From contig CAZFAP010000005.1 of assembly GCA_964516325.1 (NCBI GenBank), positions 1 through 63,755 of the forward strand: DNA of 63,755 bases. The letters run 5' to 3'. Position numbers and translations under genes: made by a program. Source of the stretch: CAZFAP01 sp964516325. Lineage in GTDB: Bacteria; Auribacterota; JABMQX01. Under the pieces are notes generated by a model. The model did not search any database, had not been told where the DNA came from, and worked only from the letters and a program-made list of their open reading frames with translations. Numbering within the stretch: the first letter of the stretch is position 1; each line of letters begins with the position of its first letter. Of the stretch, positions 33,824 through 42,574 are shown in pieces.

Positions 33824-36295
33824 TCAGTGAATCTTCTCAAATTTGGCGCGCCAGGTGACCTGCTTGTCCTTTTGGTTCTTGAGCCGCAGGCGGACCAGGT
33901 GGGGAGAGCTTGTATCCGCAGTGAACTCGTCGCAATCCGCCTTCATCTCGGCGAATTTGTAATTCCCAGGGACGTGGAGAGTCACGCAATAATCATCCCC
34001 CGCGACTACATCCGATTTTCCCCGCAGCGCGGCTCGCTTTTCCACCCAGCGCAGGTCGTGAAGTTCGATGCCGCCCTGGGTCAGATGGCGATTTGTGGAA
34101 AGGAGTTGAGGGTGGTCGAGCCTCTTGTGCACGGCAAGAGCCCGGCACCCAGCCAGCTTCACCAGCGCCGTCAACGAGCCTCGGTGCTCCCCCAGAAACG
34201 CCTCCGACCAGAAGTCATAGACGAGATAGGGGACAGCCTCGTCGAGGCCGAGTTCCCGAAACGTCACCGTCAGGTTCCTGAGGCGGGGCGACTTCCTCAT
34301 CCTTCGCACTGGCTTGAGGAACTGGAGCTTCGGCTTTGCGATTCCGGAGGCCTGGAGGAGGGAGGCGATTCTTTCGTTCTCTTTCTTGAGGAGGCGGTTG
34401 TCGGCGGCGGTTCTCCTGTGCAGGCTTGCGGAACGCTCGATTCCCTCATTCTTGTCGTTTTCCCTGAGAATGGCGATGTTCGATTGAACCGCCTGCCGGT
34501 AACCCTCCACGACCTCTTTCGGCGTCGGGTCCCAGTTGAAAAGCCCAACGACGCGCCATTTCCCAAAAGGCTTCTCGACCTCGAGCACCCAGGTCTGCGG
34601 GCTCTCTCTCTCCATGAGGTCCACCGGGCGCGCTGCTTTGCCGAAAGGCGGGATGATCTTCCTGATAATGGACTTCTTTGTCTTTCCGAGAGAAACAAGG
34701 GAGTCCGAAGCAAAAACGCAGCCGCCCGAAAGGGCTATCAGCGACGCCAACGCTCTTGCCTGGAAGAGGGTCGCGGGCTTGCATATCGCCAGATAGCCGG
34801 GGTCGTTGACCCAAAACGCATTGTGGAGGTGGTAGCGAAGCGCCGCCGCTTTCAAAGCGGATTCCCTGACGGTCTGCCAGCGGGTTGCGTCAACGTCCCG
34901 TACGATTCCCGCCGCCTCGATGACCCCGAGCAACGCCGGAAATGCCGATTCCAGTCCCAGCAAAAACGTGCCGGGGCGCAGCCCGCTCTTCATCGCCTCG
35001 AAGGCGGCTCGAACCGCTTCATTCGTCGTCACGGAGTTGTTTTCAGGGAGGTATCTGTCTTCCCTTCCAAAGGCGTCCCAATCCACGAAATCAACCTTGA
35101 TGAAATCGAAGCCCCATTCCTGGGAGATTTTCGCCGCTTCTTTTTGGAGGAGGTTCTTCGCAAACTCGCCGCTCGGGTCGAGACGCACGGATTCAAAGTC
35201 GAAAGGACGAAGCCACAGCCCAATCTTGAGGCCTCTGGCGTGGGCTTTTTCAGCCAGCGATTTCATTCCGCTCGGAAACGAAGCGCCCGGCCTCCACGGC
35301 CCGCCAGAGAAATCTCCCGAAATCTGCCAGCCGGCGTCAATCAGGATGTCCTGGAGGCCGTACCGTTTGAATTCCTCTGCGATGAACTCGGCGTGGGAGA
35401 GAACCTGTCTTTCCGCCGCGCCTCTGTGAGTGTGGGGGCGGAAGCACCAGCCGCAGGGGATGCGATCAATCCTGGGGATGTTGTTCGCCCGTCGGACGCT
35501 CTCCGCGTACGCTTCGAGCGCCTTGTGCGGCCCGTCGCCGAATGCCAGGACAATCCTCCCCGCCGAGAAGCTCTGTCCCTCCCGGAGAACGATCCCCGTC
35601 TTGTCCGCAGCATTACCGAGAACGGGTCTCTGTCTGACATCGAATCGTGCAGCTCGCCCGTTGCCTTCAGTGGTTGAGACGTGGAACGAGGTCTCGCACC
35701 TGGCCGGTTCACATATTCCGCATGCAAGTGCGACGCCGCCGCTTTTGTCGTAAAGCAACATAGAATTCGGCGAGTCCACACCGTCATCGCGGCCGAGGGA
35801 ATAGAGGGCCGGCTCGTTGTCCGAGCACGCCCAATTGCCCCGCAGTACCTTGCAGTCGGAGATTTCCCCGAAAGTGAGCGATGCGCCTTTCTCCGAGGAG
35901 CATATCGGGAGGACTTCCCGAAGGACCAGGGGGTGGCCGGTCGTGTTGGCGACCTGGACCTCGACCGCCACAAGCTGCCTCCGCTCATAGAACGAGAACT
36001 CGGCGGTCAGCGCCGGCAGTTCTGGCTTTGCCCCGAAGTGAGCAACGAACGCTTTTCCCTCGCCGAGCTTGTCCGAAATGTCCACGATTTTCCATCGGAT
36101 TTCGGGGTAGGAGAGGGAATCAACGACGCCGGTCGGCGTGTGGAAGGAAATCAAAACGCGGTCGAGAGCGTGGAACTGGTCGCCGAACGCGAGTGAGTAG
36201 AGTCCACCCGTGGGAAAGAACTCAAACAGGACCCTGCCGCTGATTACGGCGACGCGGTCCTGATAACCTTCGACGAGAATCCGCGTCCTGCCCAA
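33824..36295 (-). CDS. GH36-like alpha-galactosidase family protein with coiled-coil insertion
   Basis: An 823-residue glycosidase. The N-terminal ~290 residues form the beta-sandwich typical of clan GH-D. The TIM barrel follows: GLQDILIDAGWQISGDF, HARGLKIGLWLRPF, and the nucleophile strand WGFDFIKVDFVDWD near residue 400. The probable acid/base is in NAFWVNDPGYLAI near 505. The C-terminal region is interrupted at ~625-680 by a Glu/Arg-rich heptad-like stretch (RRTAADNRLLKKENERIASL) predicted to be a coiled coil, not usual for GH36. Translation starts at TTG 36295 with AGGGG upstream. No signal peptide is seen, so it is probably cytoplasmic. Galactose specificity is inferred. Confidence 0.8.
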   Translation of the reverse strand: MGRTRILVEGYQDRVAVISGRVLFEFFPTGGLYSLAFGDQFHALDRVLISFHTPTGVVDSLSYPEIRWKIVDISDKLGEGKAFVAHFGAKPELPALTAEFSFYERRQLVAVEVQVANTTGHPLVLREVLPICSSEKGASLTFGEISDCKVLRGNWACSDNEPALYSLGRDDGVDSPNSMLLYDKSGGVALACGICEPARCETSFHVSTTEGNGRAARFDVRQRPVLGNAADKTGIVLREGQSFSAGRIVLAFGDGPHKALEAYAESVRRANNIPRIDRIPCGWCFRPHTHRGAAERQVLSHAEFIAEEFKRYGLQDILIDAGWQISGDFSGGPWRPGASFPSGMKSLAEKAHARGLKIGLWLRPFDFESVRLDPSGEFAKNLLQKEAAKISQEWGFDFIKVDFVDWDAFGREDRYLPENNSVTTNEAVRAAFEAMKSGLRPGTFLLGLESAFPALLGVIEAAGIVRDVDATRWQTVRESALKAAALRYHLHNAFWVNDPGYLAICKPATLFQARALASLIALSGGCVFASDSLVSLGKTKKSIIRKIIPPFGKAARPVDLMERESPQTWVLEVEKPFGKWRVVGLFNWDPTPKEVVEGYRQAVQSNIAILRENDKNEGIERSASLHRRTAADNRLLKKENERIASLLQASGIAKPKLQFLKPVRRMRKSPRLRNLTVTFRELGLDEAVPYLVYDFWSEAFLGEHRGSLTALVKLAGCRALAVHKRLDHPQLLSTNRHLTQGGIELHDLRWVEKRAALRGKSDVVAGDDYCVTLHVPGNYKFAEMKADCDEFTADTSSPHLVRLRLKNQKDKQVTWRAKFEKIH

Positions 36296-36660
36296 GGAAA
36301 ACCCCTCCCTGACCGCTTACGGACAGCCGCTAACCCAGGTGGACGATGTGAGTGTCCATTGTTAGCATTTTGTGTTTCCGCCCGCAATGTTTTTCACAAC
36401 GGATCTTGACGAGAGGCACGATTGCCGGGGGGACTGGGCCCGGATAAGGATTGTCAGCCGGGGCCAGAGCGAAAAGCAGTCGTATTCCGAAGACGGGCGA
36501 AAAACAGTCGGCGTGCCTTGATTTTCGCGCCCACGACCCCTAAGTTACTTTGCAGGACAAAAGGACACACAGCGTAGTTGACCTCTACCCGCTCTTTTAA
36601 GATTTCACACGGAATTTGGGAATATTCTGCCGGGCGCTTCGTAAGTTCTTACGGATAACA
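36296..36660. promoter_or_regulatory. divergent intergenic region with direct repeat upstream of ECF sigma operon
   Basis: The 365-bp gap between the GH36-like gene and the sigma factor contains a 15-base direct repeat, AGCGAAAAGCAGTCG (36468-36482) and GGCGAAAAACAGTCG (36496-36510), 28 bases apart start to start. This is spacing compatible with an operator bound on one DNA face. An AT-rich stretch at 36590-36660 probably holds the sigma gene's promoter, but no standard pair of boxes was convincing. Confidence 0.4.
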
Positions 36661-37266
36661 ATGGCGGATACTGAGAGCAATTCAACGATGCCTGAGACAG
36701 ACGAACGGATCAAAGACGGCGATGCGATTGCTGCGTGCCAGAAGGGCGATCATGAGAGCTTCAGGATTTTAGTCCGCCGGTATGAGAGGGAGTTGATGGG
36801 GCATGCGCTCGCTCTGTTGGGCAACCGTGAAGACGCACTGGACGTGGTGCAGGAAACCTTCGTCCGAGCTTTCAAGTCCATCAGCAGATTTCAACCGGGA
36901 AGAAAGTTCTATCCCTGGATATACAGCATCCTGCGCAACTTATGTGTGGACAGGTTCCGGCAAAAGGCCAGAGAGGAAAAGCGGCAGGATGCCCTCTGGA
37001 AAGCCGAAGACCTGAATCCGAAATTCGACGAGGCTGACGAACGAATTCAAGTCCTGTGGAACGCGCTCGGGAAGCTCTCGCAGGAGGACAGAGAAATCAT
37101 CGTCCTGAAGCATCTGGAGGGGAGGAAATATCAGGAGATTTCGGAGATGTTGCAGATAGCGCGCGGCACGGTGATGTCAAGGCTGTACCGGGCGCGCCAG
37201 AAACTGAAAGAAGTCGTTTCGCGCCAAAGCGAAGGCAACCCGACTGATGGAGTAACAATAACATGA
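36661..37266 (+). CDS. ECF-type RNA polymerase sigma factor
   Basis: A 201-residue sigma-70-family factor of the RpoE/SigW kind. Region 2 is FRILVRRYERELMGHALALLGNRE through DALDVVQETFVRAFKSI and WIYSILRNLCVDRFR. Region 4 is LSQEDREIIVLKHLEGRKYQEI with the helix-turn-helix SEMLQIARGTVMSRLYRARQKL. The ATG at 36661 (MADTESNS) is preferred to one at 36616. Its stop overlaps the start of the next gene (ATGA), a zinc-type anti-sigma factor, giving a standard sigma/anti-sigma pair. Target genes are unknown; such units often regulate themselves. Confidence 0.92.
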   Translation: MADTESNSTMPETDERIKDGDAIAACQKGDHESFRILVRRYERELMGHALALLGNREDALDVVQETFVRAFKSISRFQPGRKFYPWIYSILRNLCVDRFRQKAREEKRQDALWKAEDLNPKFDEADERIQVLWNALGKLSQEDREIIVLKHLEGRKYQEISEMLQIARGTVMSRLYRARQKLKEVVSRQSEGNPTDGVTIT

Positions 37267-37736
37267 CCAAGGAGTGTGAGAAGCTGCGGGTCTTGCTGCA
37301 CGGGTATCTCGACGGAGAACTCACCGCAGAGGATGAAAAAGAGGTGAGGGATCATTTGAGTCGGTGCGACGCGTGCGCGACCTCACTCGCGGAAATTCGC
37401 AGGCTGTCGGAGGGCCTCAACCAGATGTCGTTGGACTTCGGACAGGTTGACGTCTGGGAACAGGTCAGGGCGAGAATAGCGCCCGTAGAGGACAAAAGCA
37501 GGACGAGCTACGCCTTTCCCATTGCCCTCGTGGCGACGATGATCGCTTACAAACTCCTCGACCTGAGCGTCGGATTCGGTGTCGCGCTGCTTCTGAAGCC
37601 TGTAATCGTATTGGTGGTCGTGCTTCTGCTGGCTCTGCATAAGCAGAATCCGTTCCGGCTTTCCACAAGTCTGAACGGCGCCTCACCTGTTCATCCCTCG
37701 AAAACGGCGGTTCATAGCAATAGGAGACTATTCTGA
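37263..37736 (+). CDS. zinc-finger (ZAS-type) membrane anti-sigma factor
   Basis: A 157-residue protein with the anti-sigma zinc motif H-x3-C-x2-C (HLSRCDAC, residues ~38-45, with an earlier His in LHGYLDGELT). One or two hydrophobic segments follow: YAFPIALVATMIAYKLLDL and VALLLKPVIVLVVVLLLAL. It overlaps the sigma gene by four bases, so translation is coupled. It should bind and hold the ECF factor at the inner membrane until a signal releases it. The C-terminal tail is short, so the sensing part is small. Confidence 0.85.
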   Translation: MTKECEKLRVLLHGYLDGELTAEDEKEVRDHLSRCDACATSLAEIRRLSEGLNQMSLDFGQVDVWEQVRARIAPVEDKSRTSYAFPIALVATMIAYKLLDLSVGFGVALLLKPVIVLVVVLLLALHKQNPFRLSTSLNGASPVHPSKTAVHSNRRLF

Positions 37737-37762
37737 GCGACAATATGAAGGAGGATTCGACA

Positions 37763-38071
37763 ATGAAAGACGATATTAACGCGGCCAACGCTTCCACTCA
37801 CGGGCAGAAGGTTGCTTTCGCAACAGTCAGCTTGGTTCTGGGGATTGCCTCGTGCATTCACATGCTCGGCATCGAGAAAGCTATCCTGGCGGTGGTTTTC
37901 GGCTGCCTTGCCCTCAAGGGGAAAGGAGGACTCAAGGCTGGCAGAGAGCGGACATGGGCAACTGTCGGCATTGTCCTCGGCGGCATCATGATGGTGCTCG
38001 TGGCCGTGGCCCTTATAGCCTTCTGGCCGCAGGTCAAGACGATTGTGGAAGCATTGGAGAAGTTGTCGTGA
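37763..38071 (+). CDS. DUF4190-like small membrane protein
   Basis: About 102 residues from ATG 37763, which has GGAGG 8 bases upstream (a second ATG at 37745 lies before it). It has two hydrophobic hairpin segments: FATVSLVLGIASCIHMLGIEKAILAVVFGCLAL-like and TWATVGIVLGGIMMVLVAVALIAFW. This is the 'SLVLGIxS..GLxxxxxG' layout of DUF4190 proteins. It is the third gene of the sigma/anti-sigma unit, 26 bases downstream, so it may help sense membrane state. Function is unproven. Confidence 0.6.
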   Translation: MKDDINAANASTHGQKVAFATVSLVLGIASCIHMLGIEKAILAVVFGCLALKGKGGLKAGRERTWATVGIVLGGIMMVLVAVALIAFWPQVKTIVEALEKLS

Positions 38072-38140
38072 GTGCTCCAATTCACAAGTTGGGTGACGCA
38101 TCATCGAGAGGGACGGGGGTCAGGGGGATTCCCCCTTCTT

Positions 38141-38180
38141 GGACGGGATGAACAGGATGCACAGGATAGACAGAATGGTC
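38141..38180 (+). repeat. AACAGGATG-type degenerate repeat
   Basis: Reads GGGATGAACAGGATGCACAG then GATAGACAGAATGG. Related text on the other strand is at 38999-39035 (TCCTGTGCATCCTGTTATCC) and, more weakly, 38921-38950, 46214-46262 and 54039-54063. Confidence 0.6.
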
Positions 38181-38251
38181 TTTTGATTTCTTCGCATGGT
38201 GTATATGCTGTTATCCCGTTCAAAAGACTGCATGAGGCCAAGGTTCCTGAG

Positions 38252-38803
38252 ATGATGTTATCCGAAATCATCCTCAAGCGGCGGAGCGTAAGGAAATTCC
38301 TCGACCGGGCGGTGGAGAGGGAGAAGGTCGAGGCGTGCCTGGAGGCGGCGAGGCTGGCGCCGTCGGCGGATAACGTGCAGCCGTGGCGGTTCATCGTCGT
38401 GGATGATCCGCAGGTGCGAGAGCGTCTCGGTGAGGCGGCTTTCTCCGGAGTCTATCGGCTCTGCCGCTTTGTCGCCAGAGCACCCATTGTTATTGTCATT
38501 CTCGCTCACCCGGACGTCGTCGCCAATAAGCTCGGAAAGTTCATTCAGGGGACGCAATATTATTTGCTTGATATAGGCATCGCCGGAGAGCACCTCGTTC
38601 TTGCGGCGACGGAGATGGGTCTCGGCACGTGCTGGATCGGCTGGTTCAGCAAGAAGGGCGTCCGAAAGCTCTTCGGCATTCCGAGGAAATATGATGTTGT
38701 AGCGATGATCGCCCTCGGCTACCCCGACCCGACGCAGCTCGGTCCGAAAAAGAAAAAGACCCTCCGCGAAATTGTCCGCTACAACGAGTTCGGCTGGAAG
38801 TAA
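38252..38803 (+). CDS. nitroreductase family protein (1)
   Basis: A 183-residue FMN-binding nitroreductase-like protein. The N-terminal phosphate-binding block is LKRRSVRKFLDRAVE, followed by ARLAPSADNVQPWRFIVVDD and IGIAGEHLVLAATEMGLGTCWIGWF. The C-terminal IALGYPD is typical. ATG 38252 is chosen because the upstream codons are repeat DNA. It is a paralogue of the gene at 59943. The physiological substrate is unknown. It is a single gene between repeat-filled gaps. Confidence 0.85.
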   Translation: MMLSEIILKRRSVRKFLDRAVEREKVEACLEAARLAPSADNVQPWRFIVVDDPQVRERLGEAAFSGVYRLCRFVARAPIVIVILAHPDVVANKLGKFIQGTQYYLLDIGIAGEHLVLAATEMGLGTCWIGWFSKKGVRKLFGIPRKYDVVAMIALGYPDPTQLGPKKKKTLREIVRYNEFGWK

Positions 38804-38869
38804 CTTCCCCGCCCCTGTACAATATGCCCAGCCTCTGCATCTTCGGCGTTCTCCGTGGCGACCCCGCCA

Positions 38870-39040
38870 CGCATATGGATTCTTGGGCCGCCGTGCAGGA
38901 AATACGGGGGAATATTCCTGACAGGATTGACGGGATAGGCGGGATTCCTAAAAAGAAGCAGGGCGCTCGCCCTTTGTCCTGGAGAGAGTAGGGTGCACAA
39001 GATCCTGTGCATCCTGTTATCCTGTCAGAACAATTTGCTC
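38870..39040. repeat. repeat-filled gap between nitroreductase and MBL hydrolase
   Basis: It contains TCTTCGGCGTTCTCCGTGGC-like text at 38838-38857, CCTGACAGGATTGACGGGAT (38920-38939) and GATCCTGTGCATCCTGTTAT (39001-39020). No gene is visible. Confidence 0.55.
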
Positions 39041-39071
39041 GCTGAGTCAGAACACAGAACCGCCAAGCCGC

Positions 39072-39920
39072 ATGGCACGAGCCAAAAAACCGGCTGCGAA
39101 AATGAAAGTTGAAATTCTTGGAACAGCCGCATCGGAAGGGATGCCCGCGCTCTTTTGCGAGTGCTCGGTGTGCCGAGAGGCAGCCAGACGCGCTGGGAAG
39201 AACATTCGCACGTGCGCCTCCCTGATGATCGGCGAAAAGCACAAGGTAGATCTGCCGCCCGACACGTTCCTCCATTCCCTCCGCCGAGGAAAACCCTTCT
39301 CGAAACTCGAGCACCTTGTCATCACGCACTCCCACCCCGACCACTTCTACCCGGAATCGCTTCGCCTCCGGGCCGAACCCTTCGCCTTCATGGAGTTGCG
39401 TCGCACGCTTCACATCTACGGCACGGAGACCATCCGCGACATCGCGGAAGACGCGCTCGGCTCACCGCTGCCCGACGGGCTTTCCTTTCACTGCGTCGAG
39501 GTTTTTCATTCCTTCGCGACGGGGGACATCGAAGTCCTGCCGGTCAAAGCCTTTCATAAAAGCGACGAGCTTTGCCTGAACTACGTATTCACGTCTCGCG
39601 GGAAGGGCTTTCTTCAGGCGTTTGACACGGGCTGGTACGAAGAGGATACGTGGAATGCTCTGAGCGGACTCATGCTCGATGCGGCAATCATCGAGTGCAC
39701 CGCCGGGAAGCTCGATGAGCCGCCCACCGCTCATCTCGGCGTGAAGCCGTTAATCCAGATGAAAGGGAAGCTCGTCGAAATCCTCGCTCTGCGCCCCGAC
39801 GCGCGGGTCATCGCCACGCATTTCTCTCACATCGGCGGTCTCCTCCACGAGGAACTCGAGCAAGCCCTCCTGCCTGCCGGGATCGAAGCCGCGTATGATG
39901 GCATGATCGTCGAGATTTGA
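39072..39920 (+). CDS. metallo-beta-lactamase-fold hydrolase, PhnP-like
   Basis: A 282-residue (or 272 from ATG 39102, MKVEILGTAASEGMP) MBL-fold phosphodiesterase-like protein. The metal motif is VITHSHPDHF near residue 92. Later ligands lie in AFDTGWYEED and VIATHFSHIGG. An N-terminal Cys cluster (CECSVCREA) is as in PhnP, which uses an extra zinc site and cleaves cyclic phosphoribosyl phosphates. No phn operon is present, so its substrate is open. Neither start has a clear ribosome site. Confidence 0.78.
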   Translation: MARAKKPAAKMKVEILGTAASEGMPALFCECSVCREAARRAGKNIRTCASLMIGEKHKVDLPPDTFLHSLRRGKPFSKLEHLVITHSHPDHFYPESLRLRAEPFAFMELRRTLHIYGTETIRDIAEDALGSPLPDGLSFHCVEVFHSFATGDIEVLPVKAFHKSDELCLNYVFTSRGKGFLQAFDTGWYEEDTWNALSGLMLDAAIIECTAGKLDEPPTAHLGVKPLIQMKGKLVEILALRPDARVIATHFSHIGGLLHEELEQALLPAGIEAAYDGMIVEI

Positions 39921-40168
39921 CCGCTTCGCTCAGCACGCGGACCCGCCTGGTGAGCGCCCCTCAGGCCGGTCGAAGAAGAACGCAAGGTTAACAGAGGGAG
40001 GCCCGGCGGAGGCGGGCGTTGCCAGGGGATGCGGTTGCGTTTCGGCGGCTTTGTCTCCAAGGGACCGCTTTCTGGAAACCCTTGACGAAATGCGGGAAAT
40101 CTCTCAGGCCAGATGCCGGGCTTCGCGTGCCGCCGCTCCATCCCCGATCACGTGTTGCCATGGCCGGA

Positions 40169-41827
40169 CTACTGAGGCCGATCCGTTGGTATTGGCAGTT
40201 CTCCAGTCAGGAACTTCTCGCCATCGTCAGTCAGACGCAGCTTCCCGGAAACGAGTCTGAGATAGCCCTGCTCGACCAGCCTATTGAGGATTGTCGTTCG
40301 CAGCGACGGGAACTTGCTCTTGACCTCGGCGTGAGACAGCGCGTCCTTCTTCCTCATCGGAAAGCCGGGCTTTTCGGCCAACAGCCTCAGCAGGCCGCGG
40401 TCCGCAGCCCCAACCGTTTTGTCCATTTCCTTTTTCATCATGTCCATGAAATTGACGGGCAGGGGGTTCGTTCCGAGGAGGGCGCTGGTGTAGAGCCTCG
40501 CGTAATCGAGGGTCTTCAGCAGGCAAAGCTTCCGCTCGAGTAACGAATCGCCTTCCCCTTCAATCCTGATGTATTCGACCTCATGCTCGTCAAGGAGCCT
40601 TCTCAACGTCGCTTCGATACGCTGAGAGGCACGGGTTTCTTTGTGGCTGATCCCCGGACGCTCCAGAGGCCGGCTCGAGATAAAAACGTAACTCCGTGCT
40701 TTCTTCTCGGGATGAAGTTGTTCCTCAAGGACGGCTGTGGCGACCGATTCTATTTCGTTGTGCGCATCCTCGCAGAACATCAGGAGAAAGACGGGATGCT
40801 CGACGGATTCTCCGAACTCGTTCGCCAATTTCTTCCCGACGGCGCGGTCGGCTCCGTCGAGGAATATGACCGGCGTCAGGGGGCGGTGCCAGTCTATCAG
40901 CGAGGAGCGTTCGCCCGAGCGCGTCCCATAGATGAAGAACGTGCCGTATTGCTTGGCGTAATTCTCGGCGAAGGGGACTTCGGCGCGGGACTCTTGGTCT
41001 ATCCGGTCAAGATGCTCCTTTGCGTCTTTCAGCGTCGAGAGATCGAAATGGTAAGCCTCTCCCTTGCCGTTCCTCGCCAGCCGAAGCGACGAAACAATGA
41101 AAGAGAAGGCGGTCAGCCAGTAGCCCAGCGACTCACGCGGCGCCTTGATGTCCGTTCTGGGTATGCGGATGAAGAGGAATTGCTTCTTCAGGGTCTCAAG
41201 CTTCCCGTCGAGCGAGATCATCAGAATCTTCTTCGTTCGCCGCTGCGCACAATCGAGAGCGTGGAGCGTCTCTTCCGTGTTTCCTGAATAAGAGCAGATC
41301 ACGACGAGGGTATCCGAATCTATGCCGTGGGAATCTTCGGGGTAGCTGGTGTGGACGTCGAGCGGCACGGAATATCCCTGATTTTGGATGACTTCCCGCG
41401 CGAAGATGGCGCCGATGGCGGAGCCCCCAAGACCAAACGCCAGAATCCGCTTCGCCCGCGGGATACGTCCCCCGTTGGCCACGAATTTCTCCATTTTCCT
41501 GTTCATCCGGACCATCTGCGGGTAGATGTAACTGATTCGCGGCAGAATCCCGCCCCTGTCCACGCCCTTGACAATGCGAGGATGGTCGAGAAACTGAGCC
41601 GGACCAAGCCGCTCGACGAGGATTGGTGCGATTACTCGACGGACCAACTTGGCCTGGATGGAGGACTTATCGGCAAGCTCGGTCTTGAGAAGCCGGGACT
41701 CGGGCTTTGACGAAAGGTCAATGAACCGCTCAAGCCTCAGCTCCTCATCCGGGCTGCAAAGAAGGTTAATGAGGTCGTCGTCACTCTTTGACAACATCTG
41801 ATTTTTTATCTCCGCCATGATTGACAT
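40169..41827 (-). CDS. bifunctional phosphoglucose/phosphomannose isomerase-like SIS protein fused to winged helix
   Basis: A 552-residue protein. Residues ~1-95 are an N-terminal region. The double SIS domain is at ~100-450 with AFGLGGSAIGAIFAREVIQ, VVICSYSGNTEETLHALD and IYGTRSGERSSLIDW..LANEFGESVEHPVF, as in archaeal-type PGI/PMI. The C-terminal ~80 residues (ADRGLLRLLAEKPGFPMRKK, then LRTTILNRLVEQGYLRLVSG and LRLTDDGEKFL) look like a winged helix-turn-helix ending in the usual 'LTxxGxxFL' wing. Such a fusion would couple sugar-phosphate sensing to DNA binding, or the domain may only mediate protein contacts. The ATG has AAGGAG upstream. Confidence 0.8.
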   Translation of the reverse strand: MSIMAEIKNQMLSKSDDDLINLLCSPDEELRLERFIDLSSKPESRLLKTELADKSSIQAKLVRRVIAPILVERLGPAQFLDHPRIVKGVDRGGILPRISYIYPQMVRMNRKMEKFVANGGRIPRAKRILAFGLGGSAIGAIFAREVIQNQGYSVPLDVHTSYPEDSHGIDSDTLVVICSYSGNTEETLHALDCAQRRTKKILMISLDGKLETLKKQFLFIRIPRTDIKAPRESLGYWLTAFSFIVSSLRLARNGKGEAYHFDLSTLKDAKEHLDRIDQESRAEVPFAENYAKQYGTFFIYGTRSGERSSLIDWHRPLTPVIFLDGADRAVGKKLANEFGESVEHPVFLLMFCEDAHNEIESVATAVLEEQLHPEKKARSYVFISSRPLERPGISHKETRASQRIEATLRRLLDEHEVEYIRIEGEGDSLLERKLCLLKTLDYARLYTSALLGTNPLPVNFMDMMKKEMDKTVGAADRGLLRLLAEKPGFPMRKKDALSHAEVKSKFPSLRTTILNRLVEQGYLRLVSGKLRLTDDGEKFLTGELPIPTDRPQ

Positions 41828-42148
41828 ATCGTGCTCCTTCGTATGTTAGGCTGGCTCACAAGGCGCGCTCTGATCGAACGCGTCGCGATTTCCGCTCGAC
41901 ACTCAACACAGATCGCCTGCCAGCACCTTTCGAGATTTCCTTCGGGGATATTCGAAACGGACGATGGCCTTTGTCTGACATGAATTTCGACAACTTATTA
42001 TTGCTGGACGGATGCAAAACCTCAAGGGTCCGTTTGGCAATTTGTTTCTGTGGAAAGGCCGGGCGCGCAATTATACAATCGGCGCCGAGGGCTTTCCTGG
42101 CAGGTCGGTTTCGTCTGACGAAATGCAGCAGCGGGGGAATGGACAGAA
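41828..42148. other. divergent intergenic region, nothing recognised
   Basis: 321 bp between the isomerase and the zinc-ribbon lipoprotein genes. The first bases hold the isomerase ribosome site. 41990-42080 is comparatively AT-rich and may contain the lipoprotein promoter, but no clear boxes were found. Confidence 0.4.
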
Positions 42149-42487
42149 ATGAAGATCGTGGTCGCAATCATTCTTATTCCTTTTCTGGCGTGCTCGTGTA
42201 GTCTGAGCCAGTTCTCCTATTGGGGCGAAAGGACCGAGAGGGTTAATCTCAGCGACGAGCAGCAGGACGAGGCTGCCGCGCAGGAGTCCGGCGCGACGGA
42301 CCGAGAGCGCGCCCGCGAAGACGCTGCGGCTAAACGAACCAGAGCGGGTCTTGCGCGGCATGCCGAATGCCCACGGTGCTACCGCGACGTGCTGCTGACG
42401 GAAGCGGACAGGGACGGCGACAAGGTCACGTGCACGAATTGCGGCAAGACCTTCGTCCTCGGCTCCAAAGCGGAAGCTGAGCACTAA
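42149..42487 (+). CDS. small lipoprotein with C-terminal zinc ribbon
   Basis: A 112-residue protein with a lipoprotein signal (MKIVVAIILIPFLACSC; lipobox cysteine at 15 or 17). A charged Asp/Glu/Ala/Arg-rich linker follows (~30-70), then a zinc ribbon: CPRCYRDVLL...VTCTNCGKTF (two C-x2-C knuckles about 20 residues apart). A zinc ribbon on an exported, lipid-anchored protein is unusual. No family name is recognised. The gene is isolated, convergent with the glycerol-1-phosphate dehydrogenase gene. Confidence 0.65.
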   Translation: MKIVVAIILIPFLACSCSLSQFSYWGERTERVNLSDEQQDEAAAQESGATDRERAREDAAAKRTRAGLARHAECPRCYRDVLLTEADRDGDKVTCTNCGKTFVLGSKAEAEH

Positions 42488-42574
42488 CGCTTTCAGCCGA
42501 ATCTGGGTTTGGGTGTGTGCTCTTGTCGTCCAGCGGATTCGCAAAGCCGGAGAACCTTCCGGGACCATTCCCTG

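Noticed and set aside
33827..35677. 616-codon plus-strand frame over the GH36-like gene
   Set aside because: Shadow frame with no domain; the minus strand has the catalytic motifs of a glycosidase.
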